A DNA stretch of 64,000 nucleotides, taken from Bryobacterales bacterium. GTDB taxonomy: Bacteria; Acidobacteriota; Terriglobia; Bryobacterales; Bryobacteraceae. The stretch covers positions 1 through 64,000 of the forward strand of contig PNAJ01000142.1 in NCBI GenBank assembly GCA_003170295.1, written 5' to 3'. Position numbers and translations under genes: made by a program. Below the pieces are notes generated by a model. The model was not told the DNA's origin. It searched no databases and worked only from the letters and a program-made list of their open reading frames with translations. Below, one piece after another: positions 9,523 to 18,881 of this stretch. How positions within the stretch are numbered: position 1 is the first letter of the stretch; each line of letters opens with the position of its first letter.

Positions 9523-10130
9523 GATTTTTTCCTCGCAATCACGCTCGAACCGCCGGCGACGCGCTGACCCACGCGCACCACGACCTCCCATTCCGGACCC
9601 AGTTGCACATCGACGCGCGATCCGAACTTGATGAGTCCAATGCGCTCCCCCGCGGCCAAGATATCGCCGGGTTTTTTATAGCAAACGATGCGCCGCGCGA
9701 TCAATCCGGCGATCTGTTTGAACACCACACGCGTCGGCTCACCCGCGACCGTACCGTCCACCGTAATCGTGTTCTGTTCATTCGAATGGCTCGCCGCTTC
9801 TTTACTCGCGACCAGAAATTGCCCCTCCTGGTAGCGAATATCCGCGACGCGCCCGGGAATCGGCGTGCGATTCACATGCACATCGAACACGTTCAGAAAA
9901 ATGCTGATCCGCTGCCCGCCATTTTCCGGCTTCACGACGACCACTTTTCCGTCGGCGGGTGAAACGGCGACGGGTCCGGGAGGCACTTCACGATCCGGAT
10001 CGCGGAAAAAATACAAACAAAACGCCGCCAAAATGTAGAATGGCAGCGCCCAGTACCAAGCGGTGAGATACGTCACCACGCCCGCACCCGCGAGCAGCGC
10101 CGCAGAGTAATAGATACCGTAGATGACCAA
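9519..10130 (-). CDS. psd: Phosphatidylserine decarboxylase
   Basis: Short (203-residue) PSD of the type found with pssA. N-terminal membrane segments, then FFRDPDREVPPGPVAVSPADGKVV, which is diagnostic, NVFDVHVNRTPIPG, and the self-cleavage site FGS in IKFGSRVDVQLGP, where the Ser becomes the pyruvoyl group. Converts phosphatidylserine to phosphatidylethanolamine in the inner membrane. First gene of the pssA group reading leftward. Confidence 0.92.
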   Translation of the reverse strand: MVIYGIYYSAALLAGAGVVTYLTAWYWALPFYILAAFCLYFFRDPDREVPPGPVAVSPADGKVVVVKPENGGQRISIFLNVFDVHVNRTPIPGRVADIRYQEGQFLVASKEAASHSNEQNTITVDGTVAGEPTRVVFKQIAGLIARRIVCYKKPGDILAAGERIGLIKFGSRVDVQLGPEWEVVVRVGQRVAGGSSVIARKKS

Positions 10131-10157
10131 GTTAACTCCATTGTCGCACTACCCTTT

Positions 10158-10814
10158 TCAGTGATGTTCCATCCCTTGGACCACCACAATGATTCCGTTG
10201 GTAATAATCTGCACGCCGACGCACATCAGGATGAACGCCGAGAGGCGCAGCATCACCACAGTTCCGGTCGCACCTAAAAATCGAATCAGCGCAGCCGCGA
10301 ATCGGAAGCTGAAGTAGACCGTGAACGCCACCGCCGCCAGGCCCACCAGGCTGGCCAGCGCTCTCTGCCACAGAACCACGCCCGGTTCCTTGAGGCTCGC
10401 GCCGATCGTGATCGCCGCCGAGATCGTGCCGGGGCCCACCGTCAGAGGAAAGGTGAGCGGGTAAAACGCACGCGCCTCGACCTTTTTCACATCCGTTACC
10501 ACGGGGCTGGTTTTTTCCTCGGCATTGAGCAATTTCCAGCCGCTGGCAGCCACCAGCAGTCCCCCGCCGATCCTGACCGATGTCAGCGAAACGCCAAAAA
10601 AATCGAGCACGTAGGAGCCGATGAACGTCGCCGCAACGACGAGAACGAAGCTGCTGATGCCGATACTCCTTGCCATCTTTCGGCGCTCGTTTTCGGGGAT
10701 ACCGAGCGTCATCGAGTGAAAAATCGCGGCCGATCCCGCAGGATTGATCAGAGGCAGCAGCGTCGCCACGACTAAAACCACGATCCGCACCAGGATGCCG
10801 AACTGTTCCGCCAT
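10158..10814 (-). CDS. MarC family integral membrane protein
   Basis: About 218 residues with six hydrophobic segments and the MarC/NAAT pattern: LLPLINPAGSAAIFHSMT in the first, FPLTVGPGTISAAITIGA in the middle (the N/G-P-G repeat), and a C-terminal LSAFILMCVGVQIITNG. Start chosen at ATG 10814 (MAEQFGIL); the open frame extends 25 codons further but without family similarity. Function is not established; the old link to multiple antibiotic resistance was withdrawn for E. coli MarC. Confidence 0.85.
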   Translation of the reverse strand: MAEQFGILVRIVVLVVATLLPLINPAGSAAIFHSMTLGIPENERRKMARSIGISSFVLVVAATFIGSYVLDFFGVSLTSVRIGGGLLVAASGWKLLNAEEKTSPVVTDVKKVEARAFYPLTFPLTVGPGTISAAITIGASLKEPGVVLWQRALASLVGLAAVAFTVYFSFRFAAALIRFLGATGTVVMLRLSAFILMCVGVQIITNGIIVVVQGMEHH

Positions 10815-10986
10815 TCTTCTACTGTAGGCAAATCTTACCGTTAAAAAAGCGGCAAGATATTCCGGATCGCACACGCCGCCTGGCTGCAAGTCGATGAAGA
10901 AGGGTTAACGGCCCCACGACTGCACTACAGATTCGAGACTGGGCTCAGTTGACCCAGCGATCAACCTGAGAATAGGAGTAATTCTT

Positions 10987-11223
10987 ATGAATACAGACCA
11001 ATTCAGTGGTAAATGGAAACAGATGCAGGGCGCTGCGAAGCAGCAGTGGGGAAAACTGACCGATGACGATCTCGAAGTGATTGCCGGTAAACGCGACACT
11101 TTGGTCGGCAAGCTTCAGGAGCGCTATGGCATCGCGAAGGAAGACGCTCAGAAGAAGGCTGACGAATGGTTGAAATCTTACAAGACGGCTAACGAACACG
11201 CCCATCACGCTACCACCAAATAG
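10987..11223 (+). CDS. CsbD-like general stress protein
   Basis: Seventy-eight residues, strongly charged, beginning MNTDQFSGKWKQMQGAAKQQWGKLTDDDL, the CsbD family signature. Members are abundant under stress in many bacteria; the biochemical role is unknown. A good ribosome site, AGGAGT, sits 10 bases before the ATG. Transcribed alone, between marC and the RNB gene. Confidence 0.9.
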   Translation: MNTDQFSGKWKQMQGAAKQQWGKLTDDDLEVIAGKRDTLVGKLQERYGIAKEDAQKKADEWLKSYKTANEHAHHATTK

Positions 11224-11318
11224 CGGATTGCGGGGGACAAGGAGTGCGACACCCCCTTGTCCCCGCGCCTCCTGAGCGACGCCTCCGGAGTGACAATGTT
11301 ACCCTTCTCTCATCGCTC

Positions 11319-12761
11319 ATGAATCACCAAGACCTGCAAGCAGCCGCGCATGAGGAAATGCTCGGCAACGGCTTCCACCCCGATTTCCCTCCGCAAATCC
11401 AAACCCAAATCGCCTCGATCCGCGCCGCCGCACCCGCTGTTCCCGGGCCTGCTGTAAAGGATCTACGAAGCCTCCTGTGGTCGTCAATCGATAACGATAC
11501 TTCCCGAGACCTCGATCAAATCGAATACGCCGAGCGGCAGCCGGATGGCACCACCAGAGTGCTGATCGGCATAGCGGACGTCGATGGCTCCGTTCAAAAA
11601 GGCTCGCCCATCGATCTGCACGCTGCGGCCGAATGCGTCTCCGTCTACACCGGTGTCGAGACATTTCCGATGCTTCCTGAGGAGCTATCGACCGGGCTGA
11701 CGTCGTTGAACGAAAATGTTGACCGGGCATCGGTGGTCATCGAAATATCCGTGACCGCCGACGGAATCGTTCAATCCGGTCAAGCTTACCGCGCGCTGGT
11801 GCGGAATCGCGCGCAGTTAACGTATAGCGGCGTCGGACCATGGCTTGAGAACGGCAGCGCTCCGCCCAAGGTCGCCGCCTCGGCTGATTTGCAGCAGCAA
11901 CTCAAGCTTCAGGACGATGTCGCGCAGCGAATGCGCGCGGCCCGATTCACGAGCGGAGCCCTCTCGATCGATAGCATCGAGACAACGCCATCGATCGCGA
12001 ACGGCCAGGTCACCGGCCTCCAGATGATGCTGAAGAATCGCGCCACGGAGTTGATTGAGGATTTCATGATCGGCGCCAATGAGGTGATTGCCCGGCTGCT
12101 CTCCTCCCGCAATGTGGCTTCGATAAGACGAGTCGTGAAGACGCCGGAGCGGTGGCCTCGCATCGTGGAGCTCGCCGCCGCGCTCGGCGAAAAACTGCCG
12201 GAGGCGCCCGATTCCGCGGCGCTGAATAATTTCCTGATGAAGCGCAAAGCGGCCGACCCCGTGCATGCGCCCGACCTTTCGCTCTCAATCGTCAAGCTGA
12301 TGGGACCGGGCGAATACGTGGTGGAGCGGCCCGGCGATCCTCCGCAAGGCCACTTCGGTCTCGCGGTGCACGACTATACCCACGCCACCGCGCCGAATCG
12401 CCGCTTCGCGGATTTGGTAACACAGCGGTTAATCAAAGCGGGAGCCGCTGCGTACGGCGCCGCCGAGCTCGACGTCATCGCGCGCAACTGCACGCTGCGC
12501 GAGGATGCGGCGCGGAAGGTCGAGCGCATGATGAAGAAACGCATCGCCGCGGTGGTATTGAGCAATCGCATCGGAGAAGTTTTCAATGGCGTGGTCACCG
12601 GAGTGACCCCGAAGGGGACGTTTGTTCGCATCTTGAATCCCCCCGCCGAAGGTCGCGTCGTGCGAGGCGAGCAAGGACTCGATGTCGGCGATCAGGTGCA
12701 GGTGAAATTGCTGGAGACGGATGCGCAGCGGGGATTTATTGATTTCGGGCGCACAAGCTGA
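11319..12761 (+). CDS. RNB-domain 3'-5' exoribonuclease (RNase II/R family)
   Basis: Product of 480 residues from ATG 11319 (MNHQDLQAAAHEEM). The RNB catalytic domain starts near residue 55: SIDNDTSRDLDQIEYAE carries the metal-binding Asp ladder, but the last residue of the D-x5-D-x-D-D motif is Gln, as in the SIDNDDSRDLDQ subfamily. HDYTHATAPNRRFADLVTQRL is the conserved RNB C-terminal block, followed by an S1-like region with EVFNGVVTGVTPKGTFVRI. There are no N-terminal cold-shock domains, so it is shorter than RNase R. Degrades RNA hydrolytically from the 3' end. Confidence 0.85.
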   Translation: MNHQDLQAAAHEEMLGNGFHPDFPPQIQTQIASIRAAAPAVPGPAVKDLRSLLWSSIDNDTSRDLDQIEYAERQPDGTTRVLIGIADVDGSVQKGSPIDLHAAAECVSVYTGVETFPMLPEELSTGLTSLNENVDRASVVIEISVTADGIVQSGQAYRALVRNRAQLTYSGVGPWLENGSAPPKVAASADLQQQLKLQDDVAQRMRAARFTSGALSIDSIETTPSIANGQVTGLQMMLKNRATELIEDFMIGANEVIARLLSSRNVASIRRVVKTPERWPRIVELAAALGEKLPEAPDSAALNNFLMKRKAADPVHAPDLSLSIVKLMGPGEYVVERPGDPPQGHFGLAVHDYTHATAPNRRFADLVTQRLIKAGAAAYGAAELDVIARNCTLREDAARKVERMMKKRIAAVVLSNRIGEVFNGVVTGVTPKGTFVRILNPPAEGRVVRGEQGLDVGDQVQVKLLETDAQRGFIDFGRTS

Positions 12762-12791
12762 TCCTCCGAGGTCAGCCTGTGCGCCCGGCTG

Positions 12792-12956
12792 CTACACTCT
12801 GCGCGTCGTGTGCGCGATCAGAGACACCAGGAACAACACCAGAAAAATAACGAACAGAATCTTCGCGATTCCGGCCGCGGCTACCGCGATGCCGGTGAAA
12901 CCCAGGACCGCCGCGACCAAAGCGACGATAAAGAAGGTTAACGCCCAGTTCAACAT
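12792..12956 (-). CDS. DUF1328 small membrane protein
   Basis: A 54-residue protein beginning [20 protein letters not shown] and ending HTTRRV. Two hydrophobic segments separated by a Gly-Ile turn ([15 protein letters not shown]) match the DUF1328/YtjA family of tiny inner-membrane proteins. GGAGAATT precedes the ATG at 12956. It converges on the RNB gene. Function unknown. Confidence 0.85.
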   Translation of the reverse strand: MLNWALTFFIVALVAAVLGFTGIAVAAAGIAKILFVIFLVLFLVSLIAHTTRRV

Positions 12957-13109
12957 TTAAATTCTCCTTCCAGAATCCAACACGAATCTTTGATGCACCT
13001 TCAGTGCCAATTTAGAAAGTCTTTAGATTCAACGAATCCTGGCTTTTCGTGAAGAAACTAGCTGCGCGAAATCGCAGATTTCGCAGCAACACGTCATAAT
13101 GTTTGCTTC

Positions 13110-13859
13110 ATGACCTACAAGTTGACTTTGGAATATGACGGCTCGAAATTCTCCGGTTGGCAGGTGCAAACGAACGCGCGCACCGTGCAAGGAGAATTGC
13201 AACGCGTTGCCGACGAATTGTTCGGAGTTGCCGTGGATGTCCAAGGCGCGGGCCGCACGGACGCTGGTGTTCATGCCTTGGGACAGGTGGCGCACATCAA
13301 AGTTCGCGATTCGCGCCGGAAATACACGCCTTCGCACTTGATGATCGAGCTGAACGACAAGCTGCCTTCGTCCATCGCCGTCGTCGAATGCGAGACTGTG
13401 CCGCAGACTTTCCACGCTCGCCACGATGCCACCTCGCGAGCGTATTTTTATCAGATCTCGATTCGGAAAGCCGCTCTCTCGAAGAAATTCGCGTGGTGGA
13501 TCAAGGAGCCTCTGGACATCAAAGCGATGCAAACCGCTGCCGAACTGATCGCAGGACGTCACAACTTCGTGCGATTCTGCGCCCCCGATCCATCGCGTCC
13601 GGGCGAGCCGACCACGGTGGTCGTGAACTCGGCCGAGGTCGGACTCGACGGTCACATGGTCGTATTTCGCATCGAAGCATCGCATTTCCTCTGGAAGATG
13701 GTTCGCCGGCTGACAGGAACGCTCGTTAAAGTCGGACTAGGCGAGATCACACTCGACCAATTCCGCAGTTTGCTCGCCGGGAAAAAAGACGCCAAGCTCG
13801 ACGTCGCATCGTGGACAGCGCCGTCGGCGGGATTGTTTCTCGAGGCAGTACGCTATTAA
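13110..13859 (+). CDS. truA: tRNA pseudouridine(38-40) synthase
   Basis: Modifies U38, U39 and U40 in the tRNA anticodon arm. 249 residues. MTYKLTLEYDGSKFSGWQVQ at the start and the catalytic Asp51 in GAGRTDAGVHALGQV are diagnostic; FHARHDATSRAYFYQI and FLWKMVRRLTGTLVKVGLG are further family blocks. Converges on the SDR gene with a four-base overlap of the 3' ends. Confidence 0.95.
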   Translation: MTYKLTLEYDGSKFSGWQVQTNARTVQGELQRVADELFGVAVDVQGAGRTDAGVHALGQVAHIKVRDSRRKYTPSHLMIELNDKLPSSIAVVECETVPQTFHARHDATSRAYFYQISIRKAALSKKFAWWIKEPLDIKAMQTAAELIAGRHNFVRFCAPDPSRPGEPTTVVVNSAEVGLDGHMVVFRIEASHFLWKMVRRLTGTLVKVGLGEITLDQFRSLLAGKKDAKLDVASWTAPSAGLFLEAVRY

Positions 13860-14584
13860 AGCATCGTCGGCATGATCTGCATCTCCGGCACCGCGGCGCG
13901 CGGTGGAAGCTTGGCGACGAACAGCACCGCTTCGGCGACGTCGTCGGCTTGCAGAGCCTTCGCGAGCATCTCCGGCGGAGGTTTCACCGGACGCTTCTCT
14001 AAAATCTCCGTATCGACCAGCCCCGGACAGACGACGCAGGTGCGGATGCCGTTTTCTTTTTCCTCCACGCGAATCGCATGCGCGAGGCCAAGCATCCCGC
14101 GTTTCGATGCCTGATACGCCGCGCCGGAAATATCGGGAACCAGCCCCGAGATCGACGCGATGTAAATCAGGTGTCCGCTCTTACGCTCGCGCATCGCGGG
14201 CAAGACCGCCCGTGTGGCGTAGTACGCTCCGTTGAGATTCACGCCGATTACTTCATCCCAGGTTTTTGTGCTGAGCCGAGTCATCGCGCGATCCGGCGTG
14301 TTGGTGCCGGTCGCGTAAACCAGGATGTCGATCTTTTCGAACTGCTCGACAGTCCGCGAAGCGAGTTCCTCCATCGCAGCCGCGTTCGTTGCATCCGCGG
14401 TGGAAATCCCGATCTCGATATTTTCTTCGGCAAGCTCATTTTGCAGGGCCTGCAGACGATCCTGGCGGCGAGCGGACGCCATGACGGTAGCGCCTTCGCG
14501 CGCGAACTGAACCGCGATCGACCGGCCAATTCCACTGGACGCTCCGACGACGAGTACGATTTGATTCTTGAGTGTGACGGGCAT
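13856..14584 (-). CDS. SDR family oxidoreductase
   Basis: NAD(P)-dependent short-chain dehydrogenase of 242 residues. Rossmann motif GASSGIGRSIA at about 13-23, NNA-equivalent region VYATGTNTPD, catalytic Ser in IASISGLV, and the YxxxK pair in AAYQASKRGM. I place the start at ATG 14584 because it overlaps the PQQ-dehydrogenase stop by one base (TAATG) and gives the normal N-terminus; the frame extends 41 codons upstream inside the neighbour. Third gene of the cytochrome / PQQ dehydrogenase operon, so it may act on the same alcohol or aldehyde. Confidence 0.85.
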   Translation of the reverse strand: MPVTLKNQIVLVVGASSGIGRSIAVQFAREGATVMASARRQDRLQALQNELAEENIEIGISTADATNAAAMEELASRTVEQFEKIDILVYATGTNTPDRAMTRLSTKTWDEVIGVNLNGAYYATRAVLPAMRERKSGHLIYIASISGLVPDISGAAYQASKRGMLGLAHAIRVEEKENGIRTCVVCPGLVDTEILEKRPVKPPPEMLAKALQADDVAEAVLFVAKLPPRAAVPEMQIMPTML

Positions 14585-16140
14585 TAAGGCTTCAGTATCG
14601 CAAACGCGAACAGCGTATCTCCCGCGCCGACAATCAAGTATTGTTTGCCATCGAGCAGGAACGTCATCGGCCCGTTGCTGACGTTCGAGCCGACGCGAAA
14701 ATGCCACAGAATTTTCCCCGTTGCTGGATCGTATGCAATCAGGTTGCCCGCTGGATCGCCCGTAAACAGGAGCTTTCCGGCGGTGGTCAGAATTCCCGCG
14801 CCGCCCAGGCCGCCTCCACCGGCGCCCTGATATTCATGGCTCCAGCGAATTTTGCCGGTCTGATAATCGATCGCTTCGAGCGCCGACTGGGAGAAAAGCG
14901 TCCGGCCCGATCCGCCGTAGCCTTCGGGTTTTTCATCGGTATCGGTGAGATAAGTGACGCTATACCCCTTGTTCGCGTTGACGTAGAAGAGCCCGGTATC
15001 GGGATCGAAACTCGGTGGAGGCCAGTTGGTGCCGCCGCCTCCCGGAATGTCGATCAGCGATCCGGCTTCCTTCGGTTCTTTCGCGACATCGGGAATCGGT
15101 TGCCCTTTTTGATCGACGCCCTTCGACCAGTTCACGCCGGTGAATCCGGCGGAGACCAGATTCTTTCCGTTGGTCCGGTCGAGCACGAAAAAATATCCAT
15201 TGCGCGCTGCCTGCGCCAGCAGCTTGCGCGGCTGGCCGTTGAATATCGCATCGAACAACACCGGCGTCTCGACGTTGTCCCAATCGTGCGTGTCGTGCGG
15301 CGATGCTTGAAAATACCAGACCAGTTTTCCCGTGTCGGGATTCAGCGCGACAATCGAACACGTGTACAAATTGTCGCCCTTGCGGCTCTGGCCCGCATAC
15401 ACCGGATTCGGATTACCCGTGCCCCAATAAAGCAGGTTTAACTCCGGATCGTAGGTGCCGGGAAGCCACGTCATGCCTCCGCCGTGTTCCATCGAACTTT
15501 TACTCGGCCACGTTTCCGAGCCTGGCTCGCCGGGGCGAGGCTCCGAATTCCAGCGCCATTGCAAATCGCCCGTTTCCGGATCGCGCGATTCCAAATAGCC
15601 GGGCACGTCCATCGCGTCGCCGCCCACGCCGATGATGACGCGCTTGCCGATCACCATCGCAGCCATGGTCGTGAAGTATTGCAGCTTCTCGTCGGCGACC
15701 TTTTTACGCCACCGCTCCTTGCCGTCTTTCGCGTTCAGCGAAATGAACCAGCCGTCGGGCGTCAGGAAATACAGCCAGTTGCCGTACATCCCGACGCCGC
15801 GATTGCCGACCAGATGCCCGCCGTGATCGACCCACGAATAATGCCACAACTCCTCGCCCGTGCGCGCGTTGACGGCCCAGACATGATCCGGCAATGTGAA
15901 GTAGAGGATGCCGTTGACTTCAATCGGTGTCGATTTGATCTGCGCATTTCCGACGCCACGCAGTGGCCCGACGTTGACGCGATACATCCACTGAAGCGCG
16001 AGCGATCCGACGTTCGATGAGTTGATCTGAGAAAGAGCGCTATACCGGCGTCCCGAAAAATCGCCGTTGTAAGTCGGCCAATCCTGCGCGATGGCCAGGG
16101 TTGCGGTGAAAAAGCCTCCCAGGAAAAAGCGAATCTTCAT
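14584..16140 (-). CDS. PQQ-dependent alcohol/sugar dehydrogenase-like quinoprotein
   Basis: Periplasmic eight-bladed propeller enzyme, 518 residues with signal peptide MKIRFFLGGFFTATLAIAQ. It starts WPTYNGDFSGRRYSALSQIN and has repeated AxDxxTGKxxW-type blade motifs (NARTGEELWHYSW, NPDTGKLVWYFQ, DYQTGKIRWSHEY, DPATGKILWHFRVG). I see no adjacent Cys-Cys pair, so it differs from classical methanol/ethanol dehydrogenases. The upstream cytochrome c overlaps it by four bases (ATGA) and is the probable electron acceptor. Confidence 0.88.
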   Translation of the reverse strand: MKIRFFLGGFFTATLAIAQDWPTYNGDFSGRRYSALSQINSSNVGSLALQWMYRVNVGPLRGVGNAQIKSTPIEVNGILYFTLPDHVWAVNARTGEELWHYSWVDHGGHLVGNRGVGMYGNWLYFLTPDGWFISLNAKDGKERWRKKVADEKLQYFTTMAAMVIGKRVIIGVGGDAMDVPGYLESRDPETGDLQWRWNSEPRPGEPGSETWPSKSSMEHGGGMTWLPGTYDPELNLLYWGTGNPNPVYAGQSRKGDNLYTCSIVALNPDTGKLVWYFQASPHDTHDWDNVETPVLFDAIFNGQPRKLLAQAARNGYFFVLDRTNGKNLVSAGFTGVNWSKGVDQKGQPIPDVAKEPKEAGSLIDIPGGGGTNWPPPSFDPDTGLFYVNANKGYSVTYLTDTDEKPEGYGGSGRTLFSQSALEAIDYQTGKIRWSHEYQGAGGGGLGGAGILTTAGKLLFTGDPAGNLIAYDPATGKILWHFRVGSNVSNGPMTFLLDGKQYLIVGAGDTLFAFAILKP

Positions 16141-16928
16141 TTGAGCGTCACCAGATACGACAGCAGATTGTGCATATCCTCGTCCGTGTATTTCGCCAGC
16201 AACTCGCGATGCCCCACCAGCGGATCTGGGATCTCGACCTTCACGCGGTCGCGCGGCCAGGAGTGATATTCGCCATCGGCATCGACCATCGAAACGTCGA
16301 AATCGTCGATGCGTTTCAATGTTCCCGTCAGCTTTTCACCGGTTGAAAGTGTGATCGTCGCCTTGGTGGATCTCGCGCCGCGCCCCCGCCCCGATGCAGG
16401 CCATAAAAAGGCCGCTTGCAAATCGACCGGAGCGAATTTCGTCGCGACGTGGGCAAGATCGCTTGCATGGCACGTTTTGCAATGAGCATTGAAATACGCC
16501 TCGCCCGCCTTCGCGTCGCCGACGACGATGTTTTGTACCTTATAGAGCCCTCGATTCACCGCGAGTTCAACGCGCATGTGCAGGAACTGCGCGATATCGG
16601 AAACTTGCGACGCCGTCATCGAGGCGAATGCGGGCATTCCCTTGTCTGGACGTCCCTGCAAAATCAGCGGTCCGATCAGATCGGCTTTTTCATCGTGTAG
16701 CACCAGGGGCGAGCGGACCAAATCCGGCCCTTCCGCGCCATTCGCCTTGAGCCCGTGGCAGAACGAGCAGTTGGGCGTATACAATTTTTCGCCCCGCTCC
16801 GCCGCCACCGGATCGGGCGGCGCACCAAGCCCGAGAAAATCCCTGGTTCCCTGGCCTCCGCGGCCTTGAGCCAGCACGTTCATCGCAAACACAGCGAGAA
16901 GTAAAACGAATCTGTTCACGCGATCCAT
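16137..16928 (-). CDS. Di-haem c-type cytochrome
   Basis: Exported electron carrier of about 263 residues from ATG 16928 (MDRVNRFVLLLAVFAMNVLAQ signal peptide). Two CXXCH haem sites: CSFCH near residue 55 and CKTCH near residue 150. Between the second haem and the C-terminus is a small beta domain, TLSTGEKLTGTLKRIDDFDV, of a kind seen after cytochromes in Acidobacteria and Planctomycetes. The C-terminal YTDEDMHNLLSYLVTLK is typical of cytochrome c ends. First gene of the operon with the PQQ dehydrogenase; likely passes its electrons to the respiratory chain. Confidence 0.88.
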   Translation of the reverse strand: MDRVNRFVLLLAVFAMNVLAQGRGGQGTRDFLGLGAPPDPVAAERGEKLYTPNCSFCHGLKANGAEGPDLVRSPLVLHDEKADLIGPLILQGRPDKGMPAFASMTASQVSDIAQFLHMRVELAVNRGLYKVQNIVVGDAKAGEAYFNAHCKTCHASDLAHVATKFAPVDLQAAFLWPASGRGRGARSTKATITLSTGEKLTGTLKRIDDFDVSMVDADGEYHSWPRDRVKVEIPDPLVGHRELLAKYTDEDMHNLLSYLVTLK

Positions 16929-16948
16929 ATTAGTACAATGAGTCACAG

Positions 16949-17731
16949 ATGAGCCGAATCATACTGATCGCCGCCGCGGCCTGCTCGCTCGCCGCCCAGC
17001 CGGTGTCCTCTTATCGTTACACCGTGAAGGGCGACGAGAAGACCATCGAAATTACCAACGTCAATTATGAGATCGCCGGCCGCGCCAATAATACCCTGGT
17101 CCTTCGCGAGACGACGCATTCCAAACAGGTGCTGGGCGACATCGGCATGGAGGCGTCGACGACGACCGAAGCATGGAAACTCGGAACCAATATAAAAGAG
17201 AAGCCTCTGTACTCGGTGTCAGTCGAAGGTTCGGAGAGTCGCGTCGTCGAGGACAACCTGTTCGTGGTGTCACGCGGCCTGGAAGAAGTGGAGTGGTGGT
17301 CCGTGTATCGACTCGCGAACGGCGCGCACCTGTTCGATACCTATGTGCCACTGGTCAAATTAGGCGAATGGGGAGAGCGGCGATATACGGGGCTTGAAGT
17401 CGCAGCGGACGATACAAAGGACGCTCGTCTCAAAGAAGCTCACGTGGTCGCCGTGCTCACCTACGCTTCCGACGAGAAGATCATTCGCGAGGCGCTGATC
17501 ACGTGCGACGATCCTAAGCAAGCGCAGCTCCTCAGATCCTTCGCGGATGAGACGCGCACCATGACGGCGCGCGGCGACAAGTCCGTAAGCTTGCGATTAT
17601 CGTTCACCACGAGCGGCGGTCCCGCGCCCGGGCCGGCGCTTTCGATTGTGATTCCGATTGCCTCCGACAATCTTGACCTAACCCACGCGCAACTCCCGCC
17701 ACACGTCCACATCGCCGCCTGGAAACGCTAG
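16949..17731 (+). CDS. Hypothetical exported protein
   Basis: 260 residues with a signal peptide (MSRIILIAAAACSLAAQPVS) and an all-beta-looking remainder: SSYRYTVKGDEKTIEITNVNYEIAGR, VEGSESRVVEDNLFVVSRGLEEVEWWSVYRL. I recognise no domain. It is divergent from the cytochrome gene with start codons about 20 bases apart, so the two share a very short promoter region, which is tight for two promoters. Codon use looks native. Confidence 0.7.
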   Translation: MSRIILIAAAACSLAAQPVSSYRYTVKGDEKTIEITNVNYEIAGRANNTLVLRETTHSKQVLGDIGMEASTTTEAWKLGTNIKEKPLYSVSVEGSESRVVEDNLFVVSRGLEEVEWWSVYRLANGAHLFDTYVPLVKLGEWGERRYTGLEVAADDTKDARLKEAHVVAVLTYASDEKIIREALITCDDPKQAQLLRSFADETRTMTARGDKSVSLRLSFTTSGGPAPGPALSIVIPIASDNLDLTHAQLPPHVHIAAWKR

Positions 17732-17797
17732 CGGATCCGGTCCGCATGGCCTTGTGGGGCGGGCTATTCAGCCGGCAGCCGCCTTCCAGTCGGCTTC

Positions 17798-18856
17798 TTA
17801 CTTGCTGTCCGCCAGCGCCATGACCGCGTACGCAGTCGCCGCATCGCTCATGAATTTTCCCGCATCGGAAGCGGGATCGCGCTGTTTGTTCAACGACGTC
17901 GCGGGCCAAAGACCCGCAACTTTATCCTGATTTCGCGCGAGCCATGTCAGCCCTCGCTCCAATTGCGCGCTGGTGCGAGGCACGCCCGCCTGTTCCAGAA
18001 CATACAAGACCAATCCAGTGCCGTACCCATCGCTGATCGATGGCAGCGCCGTCGAATCCCTCCGTTTCCATGTACTGAGGACCAGTGACGACGCGCTCCA
18101 TCCTCCGTCCTGCTGCTGCTTCGCGAGCAGTTCCTCGACGATCGCCTTCCGCTGTTCGGGCTTCAACAGCGCCGGTAATTTCGTCGACGCCCACAGCAGC
18201 ACCGTGCGATTCAGCAGCGATTGCGCGGCTTGCTCGCGCTGCAAATATTCGCTCAACAGCTTTACGTTTCCCTGAACCGACGCCTGATATTCCTTTGGCG
18301 TGCTCCCCACCGCGATCGCGGCGAGCGTCGCTCCCCAATATTGCGAATCGTCGGCCTCCCACGGCTCGTTGTGGAAATTCAGCCACGTAAACGCGCCTGT
18401 TTTCTCGCCCGTTTGCAGTTGAAGACTCCACATATTCTGGAGCGCGAGCTTGGTGTCGTCGTTCAATTTGCGATCGTTACTGACCAGAATCAGGGCGTTG
18501 AGCACAGCCTCGGTCCCTCGGGATTCCGCGGTCTTGGGATCTTTATCTTTATCCTTATAGAAAGGCTCCACCTCAGACCACATACGAACGCGCTTGGTGA
18601 CGTTCGCGAGCAACTGCCGCTCGCCCGTCGATGGAGCTTGCTCGGCAAGCGCGGACCGTAACGCAGGCCGGCCCAGCGCATAGGGCAGCGCCGTATGGCA
18701 GGAGATGCAAAACGTATCGTGATCCCGCTGTGCGGACTTCCAGCCGATCCACCAATCGGCGCGCTGATCCAAATACGCGGCCGCCCCCTTGGGACTCCAT
18801 TCATCGCTGGCCAGCAGCGGGACCGCGAAAATCGCTAGAGCAATCGTCGTCCTCAT
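17798..18856 (-). CDS. Exported protein with CXXCH motif and terpene-cyclase-like repeats
   Basis: 352 residues, signal peptide MRTTIALAIFAVPLLAS. A single haem-type motif CISCH sits near residue 50 (FCISCHTALPYALGRPAL). The rest is alpha-helical with QQDGGWSASSLVLSTWKR and DGYGTGLVLYVLEQAGVP, which resemble the QW/prenyltransferase repeats of squalene-hopene cyclase-like folds, but I see no DXDD catalytic motif. It may be a periplasmic haem protein with an alpha/alpha-toroid scaffold. Function unknown. It stands alone between the hypothetical exported gene and cbiM. Confidence 0.75.
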   Translation of the reverse strand: MRTTIALAIFAVPLLASDEWSPKGAAAYLDQRADWWIGWKSAQRDHDTFCISCHTALPYALGRPALRSALAEQAPSTGERQLLANVTKRVRMWSEVEPFYKDKDKDPKTAESRGTEAVLNALILVSNDRKLNDDTKLALQNMWSLQLQTGEKTGAFTWLNFHNEPWEADDSQYWGATLAAIAVGSTPKEYQASVQGNVKLLSEYLQREQAAQSLLNRTVLLWASTKLPALLKPEQRKAIVEELLAKQQQDGGWSASSLVLSTWKRRDSTALPSISDGYGTGLVLYVLEQAGVPRTSAQLERGLTWLARNQDKVAGLWPATSLNKQRDPASDAGKFMSDAATAYAVMALADSK

Positions 18857-18881
18857 CCCGATATTGTAGCCGGATTTGTGA

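Noticed and set aside
12721-12960. A 79-residue + strand frame after the RNB gene
   Set aside because: The opposite strand encodes a clear DUF1328 protein with a ribosome site.
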